Shown piece by piece: positions 1 to 9,500 of a DNA stretch of 64,000 bases. Numbering within the stretch: position 1 is the first letter of the stretch; each line of letters opens with the position of its first letter. Source of the stretch: Arenicola marina (Eukaryota > Annelida > Polychaeta > Arenicolidae). A program made the translations under genes and the position numbers. The stretch covers positions 21,057,123-21,121,122 of the forward strand of contig OZ025263.1 in assembly GCA_964019135.1 (NCBI GenBank), in the 5' to 3' direction. The notes beneath the pieces were generated by a model that worked only from the letters and a program-made list of their open reading frames with translations, was not told the DNA's origin and made no database searches.

Positions 1-451
1 GTGGGACATTGACTTACGCGTAGTTCGGGTGGATGGCGTGGGACATTGACTTACGCGTAGTTCGGGTGGATGGCGTGGGACATTGACTTACGCGTAGTTC
101 GGGTGGATGGCGTGAGACATTGACTTACGCGTAGTTCGGGTGGTTGGCGTGGGACATTGACTTACGCGTAGTTCGGGTGGATGGCGTGGGACATTGACTT
201 ACGCGTAGTTCGGGTGGATGGCGTGGGACATTGACTTACGCGTAGTTCGGGTGGATGGCGTGGGACATTGACTTACGCGTAGTTCGGGCGGATGGCGTGG
301 GACATTGACTTACGCGTAGTTCGGGTGGATGGCGTGGGACATTGACTTACGCGTAGTTCGGGTGGATGGCGTGGGACATTGACTTACGCGTAGTTCGGGT
401 GGATGGCGTGGGACATTGACTTACGCGTAGTTCGGGTGGATGGCGTGGGAC
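1..451. repeat. 37-bp minisatellite spanning a DNPEP 5' splice site
   Basis: About 12 near-identical 37-bp units reach the window edge. On the minus strand each unit is 28 nt of the end of exon j (codons for SHAIHPNY) followed by 9 nt of intron, GTAAGTCAA. The exon body begins in the last unit, so the true exon end is itself one repeat. Confidence 0.97.
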
Positions 452-585
452 ATGTCAGCGCTGATCATCAGAGACTTGGGTATGGCCTCCTCGAACGCCA
501 CCGTGTTGTCGCCGCTGACCGCCAGGCGGCGCAGCACGTGCTCCAGCAGCATGGAATCAGCTCCCTGGGCGCTCAGACTGCCAAC
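425..585 (-). CDS. DNPEP: DNPEP exon j ([12 protein letters not shown])
   Basis: 161 nt, 53 codons plus 2 nt. Acceptor GTGTAG|GTT; the donor nearest the exon body is TACGC|GTAAGT at 425. Encodes [18 protein letters not shown] and, further on, [16 protein letters not shown]. About a dozen further copies of exon end plus donor follow in the array 1-451. Reading past the donor meets TAA at once, so downstream donors cannot extend the protein. Confidence 0.93.
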
Positions 586-3500
586 CTACACCGCAAGAAA
601 TAACACCCCTTAAAGCAATATACTTACATGCGCCATCTTAGATATTTTACATTTTAGAATCAAGACTGAAAGTATCTCAAAATTATGATGCATATATGTT
701 TATATCTCCGAGAGTCTGTAAAACAACAATTTCAACATAAAATTATGCGGTTTATTTATATCGCGCGCGGACGTGATAGTGAGCCGCGGTTGACATCATA
801 CACAAAATAAAGGACAGCGAACAGGCGCGCAGGGATATAAAGCCGGCCACCAACTTCTGCTCCGGTGACCAAATTGCTTCTCTCCGAATAGCCCACAGGG
901 TTTCAGGATTTAAATTCAAGACATACTTATTTGACATGAGGAAGAGGTTGGTAATACAAAAAATTACAGAATATATATTGCTTTAATGTCACATACCACA
1001 CAGGCCATGAGCCCCGTGCACAGGCAACTTTACAGCGTGCAAGCACTTGACAAGGCTAACCAAGTGACAATCTGTCAACAGGCGTTGCGACGCGATATCA
1101 GCGGGTACTGTTTCAACAGGTACCACGTGATTAGGCTAACCACGTGACTTTCAACAGGCGTGGCGACGCGATATCAGCGGGTAACATTTCAACAGGTACC
1201 ACGTGACTCTAAACAGGCGTGGCGACGCGCTGTCAGCGGGTAACCTTTAGACAGGTACCACGTGACTAGGCTAACCACGTGACCTTTCAACAGGCGTGGC
1301 AACGCGCCGTCAGCGGGTTCACTGACCTCCTCGTTGTCGAAGAAACTCATCATCCGGATGTGGGTGTCGTTCTGGAGCGAGTCTCCGGCACAGGATGCCG
1401 TCAGCGCCTGGCCGCGAGGGGTAGAAACCACGTGTTCACATCATAAAACGGCAGGACATGGGCATAGAGGCGTCAGGAAAACTACTGTCATCATAGTAGG
1501 ACTTGGCGATACAGGCGTCAGGGAAACTACTGTCATCGTAGTAGGACTTGGCGATACAGGCGTCAGGGAAACTACTGTCATCGTAGTAGGACTTGGCGAT
1601 AGATGCGTCAAGAAACTACTGTCATCATAGTAGGACTTGGCGATAGAGGGGTCAAGGAAGCTACTGTCATCATAGTAGGACTTGGCGATAGATGTGTCAA
1701 AAAACTACTGTCATCATAGTAGGACTTGGCGATAGATGTGTCAAGAAACTACTGCCAGCATAGTAGGACTTGGCCATACAGGCGTCAGGGAAACTACTGT
1801 CATCGTAGTAGGACTTGGCGATAGATGCGTCAAGAAACTACTGTCATCATAGTAGGACTTGGCAATAGATGCGTCACAAAACTACTGTCATCATAGTAGG
1901 ACTTGGCGATAGAGGGGTCAAGGAAGCTACTGTCATCATAGTAGGACTTGGCGATAGATGTGTCAAAAAACTACTGTCATCATAGTAGGACTTGGCGATA
2001 GATGTGTCAAGAAACTACTGTCATCATAGTAGGACTTGGCCATACAGGCGTCAGGGAAACTACTGTCATCGTAGTAGGACTTGGCGATAGATGCGTCAAG
2101 AAACTACTGTCATCATAGTAGGACTTGGCAATAGATGCGTCACAAAACTACTGTCATCATAGTAGGACTTGGCTATACAGGCGTCAGGGAAACTACTGTC
2201 ATCATAGTAGGACTTGGCGATAGAGGGGTCAAGGAAGCTACTGTCATCATAGTAGGACTTGGCGATAGATGTGTCAAAAAACTACTGTCATCATAGTAGG
2301 ACTTGGCGATAGATGTGTCAAGAAACTACTGCCCGCATAGTAGGACTTGGCCATACAGGCGTCAGGGAAACTACTATTCTAGAACCACAAGCATCTGTGA
2401 CTCTTTGTGTAGACTATGATGAGTTGTGTGGTAATTTATAAGGTATTACCGGCGAGTTATTTGTAATAATGGAAACTTACTTGCAGCGATCAGATGATAT
2501 TCAAAGTGATCATGCCTCTGATTTGAGGAGAGTATACCAACATGAGCTAGTTTAAAACTTGGCTTAATGTACTGCTGAATTTAAATGTGTAGTTGTCCTG
2601 TGCGTACCTGCATGGCACAGTAGCAACTGTGAAGATTGTCCAGCCTCGGAGCAAAGATGAACTCTTCAAAAACACCTCCAATGGCCTGAGGAGATAAAAG
2701 ATATACTCCAGTAAATATATACGCTGAATAGCTAATATGCAATATATAAACTATGCATCAATGTCTGGGCTCTGATGCCATGTTTGAGCACAGCAAGGCT
2801 AGAGTTGGGCAAGGAATCGTTGGGGCAGCGAGAATCACAGCGTCAATCACACGTGGGGCTTGAACCCGCAACCTATTTGCTTGCAGTCGAATAAGCCATG
2901 AGGTCTGGGTACTTACAGCTGGCACGTGGTCACCCATAAGGTCTGGGTACTTACAGCCGGCACGTGGTCAGCCATGGGGTCTGGGTACTTACAGCTGGCA
3001 CGTGGTCAGCCATGGGGTCTGGGTACTTACAGCTGGCACGTGGTCAGCCATGAGGTCTGGGTACTTACAGCTGGCACGTGGTCAGCCATGAGGTCTGGGT
3101 ACTTACAGCTTGCACGTGGTCACCCATAAGGTCTGGGTACTTACAGCCGGCACGTGGTCAGCCATGGGGGCTGGGTACTTACAGCTGGCACGTGGTCAGC
3201 CATGGGGTCTGGGTACTTACAGCTGGCACGTGGTGAGCCATGAGGTCTGGGTACTCAAAGCTGGCACGTGGTCAGCCATGAGGTCTGGGTACTTACAGCC
3301 GGCACGTGGTCAGCCGTGGGGTCTGGGTACTTACAGCCGGCACGTGGTCAGCCATGAGGTCTGGGTACTTACAGCTGGCACGTGGTCAGTCATAGGGTCT
3401 GGGTACTTACAGCTAGCACGTGGTCAGCCATGGGGTCTGGGTACTTACAGCTGGCACGTGGTCAGCCAGACACAGCTCGAAGTCCAGGATCTGTTCCGGA

Positions 3501-6500
3501 TTCACACCCAGAGACTTGGAGATCAGATCAGACAACACCGGGTGGTGCTTTTTTTCCTGAAAGCAAAAAGCATTTAGTCACAAATTGACGCCGTCAGCCT
3601 TTATATATATGGACAAAGGGACCATTCTAAAACACCCTTTGGCGTCGAGAGGGCCCATCGGTCGGAACCTATAGTATGTCCCACTGACACACCCCCCACC
3701 ACTCATAGTGTACATCATTGGGTCATACTATATAGGTTTTGTGCAAATCTGGTACAAGAGATCATGTAAGAATGAAATGAACTGAACAGATGGTTTTTTC
3801 AGGCCTGTTTCGTCCACACGAGGGCTAAAATATGCCCCAGACTAGACATTAGACCGACCAGACCGGGGTTCGAACCAGGGACCTATTGATTGGCAGTCCA
3901 GTGTTCTGCCACTCGGAGTGAACCTCTCACCTGCTGGCACTGGTCTGGCACCTCATCATTGGAGGCCACGCCCCCCTCCAGCTTCTCCTGCACAGCGGTG
4001 GCCAGTACAGGGGTGCTGTAACACAGACACGCGTCAAGATGGTACATGGGTGCTGTAACACAGACACGCGTCAAGATGGTACATGGGTGCTGTAACACAG
4101 ACACGCGTCAAGATGGTACATGGGTGCTGTAACACAGACACGCGTCAAGATGGTACAGGGGTGCTGTAACACAGAAAAGCGTCAAGATGATACAGGGGTG
4201 CTGTAACACAGACACGCGTCAAGATGGTACATGGGTGCTGTAACACAGACACGCGTCAAGATGGTACAGAGGTGCTGTAACACAGAAACGCGTCAAGATG
4301 GTACAGGGGTGCTGTAACACAGACACGCGTCAAGATGGTACATGGGTGCTGCAACACACACGCGTCAAGATGGTACAGGGGTGCTGTAACACAGACACGC
4401 GTCGAGATAGTACAGGGGTGCTGTAACACAGACACGCGTCAAGATAGTACAGGAGTGCTGTAGCAGATACGGGTCAAGATAGTACAGGGGTGCTGTAACA
4501 CACACGCGTCAAGATAGTACAGGACTGCTGTAACACAGACACGCGTCAAGATAGTACAGGGGTGCTGTAACACAGACACGCGTCAAGATAGTACAGGAGT
4601 GCTGTAACACAGACACGCGTCAAGATAGTACAGGGGTGCTGTAGCAGACACGGGTCAAGATAGTACAGGGGTGCTGTAACACAGACACGCGTCAAGATAG
4701 TACAGGAGTGCTGTAGCAGACACGGGTCAAGATAGTACAGGGGTGCTGTAACACAGACACGCGTCAAGATAGTACAGGAGTGCTGTAACACAGACACGCG
4801 TCAAGATAGTACAGGGGTGCTGTAACACAGACACGCGTCAAGATAGTACAGGAGTGCTGTAACACAGACACGCGTCAAGATAGTACAGGAGTGCTGTAAC
4901 ACAGACACGCGTCAAGATAGTACAGGGGTGCTGTAGCAGACACGCGTCAAGATGGTACAGGGGTGCTGTAACACAGACACGCGTCAAGATGGTACATGGG
5001 TGCTGTAGCACAGACACGCGTCAAGATGCTAAAGGAGTGCTGTAACACAAACACGCGTCAAGATGGTACGACGCCACCATATATACTACTCACAATTTGC
5101 TAAGGATCACCTCTATGCAGAGATATCTAAGTGTATAACAGGCCACTGTGTAATTCTACTATAATACAAAGACGTTTACCTTTACCATGCATGGTGGCAC
5201 ACGAGTAACAGATTGGACACAGCTTAGGGAAGGTTTATCTGTATTTTTAAAAAATTGTGTGACGTCACGCCTTTGTCTTAAGTGTTCATTATCCAGAAGA
5301 ATGCACCGGAACAGACCTAGCCGTGCTTTATTAGCGCAACTGTGCGTTATTTAAATAAAGAACGACAAACAGCGCATTATCTTGATAAGGAACAGTTATT
5401 GTTAATATTGACTCACAAGTGTCACGGTGTAATCAGTCGAGCCGAGCTGAGCTGAAGTGAGGTTGCAAATTTCGTGACAGACAATGGAATGCATAAGTCA
5501 ATGTAAAGCCCTAGGGGGGTGGGGTGTATTAGGTCAGAACGTTCAAAATGCAGGAATATTTCACAGTTATCGATTGCATATATTTCGCGTGCCACCTACA
5601 AACGGGGGACCGTTTGACATGGGTCATGCCATTTCTACTGAAGGCGTCACATGTTTAATGATTCAGGATAAAGCCTATTACAAAAGACATGACTTATAGG
5701 CCTATGGATGATCTATTTTATGAGTAGAAGCGATAAATGCCTAATATTGCCCCAGGAAATTTAGACGGGATGACTTGACTCTTGTGTAGGGATTTAGAAA
5801 ACAAGACTTTCAAAATGTTTACTTCTCCCATACATCCCCCCCCCCCACCTGGGGCTTCACATTGACTTGTGCATTAGTTGATCGGTCGTTTTGTCATTTT
5901 AAGGCCAAACCGTTGTTTCCCTAATGCTCACTATTAGTCGTGCAGCGCATTTGATACAATAGTCGATTTCCTGTGTCCAAACATGAATGAACCACGCAAA
6001 TCATGAGCAGAACCAAAGCCTTGTTATAACAATTTTATAAGTACGTTAAGAACTCGCTGCTTTAAGTCGTCCTTTAACTAGTACATAGTAGAATTACACA
6101 GTCACCTGTTATACACTCAGATATCTCAGCATAGTTGGTTGGTTGGTTATTCAGGACGCTTTAACCACATTTGGTCATATCGCGTCAAGAGGAGAAGGAA
6201 GGGAGAGTGGAGTCATGTCCCCGGGGGTAACTCTCTACTCTTTACGAAAAAAGACATGTAATCTTTATCCTGCGACCACACAGACATGGCCACAGCGGGG
6301 CTCGAACCATCGATCCACGCGCCGTTAGGCTCTCAGGTGACCAGGGCCCTCAATGCGAGCGCTCTAGCCCACTGAGCTGTCGCGCCGGCCCCTCTCTGCA
6401 TAGAGGAGATCCTTAGCAAATCGTGAGTAGCATATATACGACTAACACAGCATGCCTTGAGTAAAAACCGAACAACAAACGAAAGTCGCTCTCTCACTGA

Positions 6501-9500
6501 AAACATTGTAAATATACAGCATAGGCTCTGTCCCCAGAATGTGTCTAGATATTCAGATTACGTCAGACGATAAACATTGAATTATTACTGCTGCATTTAA
6601 AGGGGGTAGAGACTGAAAGCGCCTTCTAGCGGAGGAGATGTACACCACTCACAGGTGGAGTTCTTAGTTGAATTCGAACTTGGGAAAAAACGAACGGAAC
6701 CAGAAATTGAAGTGGCTCTCTCAATAAAAACATTTTTGTCAATATGCAGCATAGGCTAAAGCTACAGAATATGTGTCTGGGTAGTCAGATTACGTCAGAC
6801 GATATACATTAAATTATTACCGCTACATTTTTCTGTTGTATAAACTGGACGGAGCTAGAGACCAAAGGCGCCGCCTGGCGGAGGAGATGTACACTACTCA
6901 CAGGTGGAGCTCCTTGTTGAATTCGAACTTGGTGGTCATGTCTCTGTTGAGGTGGATGGCCAGGTTGGGCACCCTCAGAATGGGTCTGTCGATGTGCAGC
7001 AAGCGGTGACTGATGCCAGTCTCTGTCTGCAAGGCCACGACAAACACGGCTTTATCAACAGCGCTTCAACCCATCTGTGCGTCATAGTCAAGGGTGTATT
7101 GCAAAACTGTACAAAGCTAAATCACCCTTAAGGTGTTTTTTCTGCGCCCAGCAGTCCTCATCTTGGAGATTCGATATCACTGCCCCTAATTACGGGGATT
7201 CGCGGGGATTCAGAGGGGGTATCCCCCCCCCTATATACATTGCACTGCTGTATTGCGTAACTGCTACTACAAAGATACGTTGCCTAGTGCACAGGGACCT
7301 ATTTCAGGAACGCAGTTTAGCCGACTACGGGGCTTAGTCGGCTAAAGTTACCATTTGAATGAATGGCGATTTTAGCCGACTAAATTCCGTAGCCGGCAAA
7401 TCTATGTGTGTGAAATAGACCCCTGTGCATTCGGCAATTAAAGCAGCTTTGTAGTAACAGTTATCTAGTACAGCCGCGGAATATAGGGGGGAGTGGGGAA
7501 TCCCCCCAAAATAGGGTAATATCGAATCTCCAAGATCAGGACTGCTCAAAACTGGGCGAAACCAAAAGCTTGAAGTCCCTGTCCACACCCGACACCCACT
7601 CATCTTGACCATGACGCGGCCGGCCAGCTTGAGGTCCCTGTCCACCCCCCACACCCCTCACCTTGACCATGACGCGGCCGGCCAGCTTGAGGCCCCTGTC
7701 CACCCCCCACACCCCCTTACCCCCTCACCTTGACCATGACGCGGCCGGCCAGCTTGAGGTCCCTGTCCACCCCCCACACCCCCTCACCTTGACCATGACG
7801 CGGCCGGCCAGCTTGAGGCCCCTGTCCACCCCCCTCACCCCCTCACCTTGACCATGACACGGCCGGCCAGCTTGAGGTCCCTGTCCACCCCCCACACCCC
7901 CTCACCTTGACCATGACGCGGCCGGCCAGCTTGAGGCCCCTGTCCACCCCCCTCACCCCCTCACCTTGACCATGACGCGGCCGGCCAGCTTGAGGCCCCT
8001 GTCCACCCCCCACACCCCCTCACCTTGACCATGACGCGGTCGGTCAGCTTGAGGTCCCTGTCCACCCCCCTCACCCCCTCACCTTGACCATGACGCGGCT
8101 GGCCAGCTTGAGGCCCCTGTCCACCCCCCACACCCCCTCACCTTGACCATGACGCGGCATGCCAGCTTGAGGTCCCTGTCCAACCCCGCCCCCCCAACAC
8201 CCCCTCACCTTGACCATGACGCGGCCGGCCAGCTTGAGGTACCTGTCCACCCCCCTCACCCCCTCACTTTGACCATGAAGCGGCCGGCCAGCTTGAGGCC
8301 CCTGTCCACCCCCCACAGCCCCTCACCCTGACCATGACGCGGCCGGCCAGCTTGAGGCCCCTGTCCACCCCCCTCACCCTGACCATGACGCGGTCGGCCA
8401 GCTTTAGGTCCCTGTCCAACCCCCCCCCCCCCCCCCCACACACACCCCCTCACCTTGACCATGACGCGGCCGGCCAGCTTTAGGTCCCTGTCCAACCCCC
8501 CCCCCCCCACACACACACCCCCTCACCTTGACCATGACGCGGCCGGCCAGCTTGAGGTCGCGGTCGAGCCACGTGTGCCAGGTGCCGCCGCCGTAGCATT
8601 CCACTCCCACCTGGACGTAGCCCTGCTTCACTCGCCGAGATACTGGCTTCACCTGCAAGTAATGGCACAAATAAAGGCTTCCATCCGGTTAAAGTAAAAT
8701 ATTCTGTAATTTTTTGTATTACCAACCCTATTCTCCATGTCAAATAAGTATATTATGTCTGGAATTTAAATCCTAAAAGCCTGTGTCTCAGCACAGGTCG
8801 GATCAATCGGCCTAGACCGGCATTCATTTACCCCAGGGTATCAGCCAGAATTTGTTTTCAATCAGCCTTTCCAACTCTCCAAATTTAGGCTGGTAAAAAA
8901 CAAGTTTGGGGTATACAGACAACATGGCGCCAGGTTCTCGCATTCTGAGTATGCAATTTATAATTCAATAAACAGCAGCCGTTCTTAGCGGCCGTCATAT
9001 AGCACTGTGACCGCTATGGTTTTCTTCTGGATATCGTGACCAAAAGGCCTTTTTTTAGGCGGGTAAATTACAGCAGCTGAGTGCCCGCCTTCCTGAAAAA
9101 CTGCCTACCAAAAATGAAACTGAAACTGGACAAGTGGGTCTCTGGCTAATACCCTGGCGTAACCTGCTTAGTTTTACGTAAACCTCCTCATTCTGGACAC
9201 TTTGTCGAGCGGTTATCATGGCTCACAATATATATATATATATATTCTCTATAGCGGGGTATTTTCTAAATTAGGATAGTGCCAAAATTATACTGAATAT
9301 AATTTCAGGATCATGAACACCACCACGGAACGTTCTTTGTCCGTAACTTACGTAACTATAATGACTACCGACCCTGGCCTTTCATGGCTTTGTCCGTAAC
9401 TTACGTAATTATAATGACTACCGACCCTGTCCTTTCATGGCTTTGTCCGTAACTTACGTAACTATAATGACTACCGACCCTGGCCTTTCATGGCTCGGTA

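Larger units (their letters stand above)
5084..6433. mobile_element. DNA transposon-like element with ~80-bp terminal inverted repeats
   Basis: Left end 5084-5165 is inverted at the right end, where it is split into 6083-6134 and 6398-6433 by a SINE insertion. Shared blocks include GGCCACTGTGTAATTCTACT and CTTAGCAAAT. No transposase is readable. The inner part 5240-6078 is a separate repeat also found at 20898-21655. Confidence 0.7.

Noticed and set aside
3835-3922. Functional tRNA gene on the minus strand
   Set aside because: Box B is good but the cloverleaf does not close and a SINE body follows, so it is a SINE head.
1-5070. Regular repeats resembling CRISPR arrays
   Set aside because: Units are contiguous without unique spacers, lie in introns of animal genes, and contain exon sequence.
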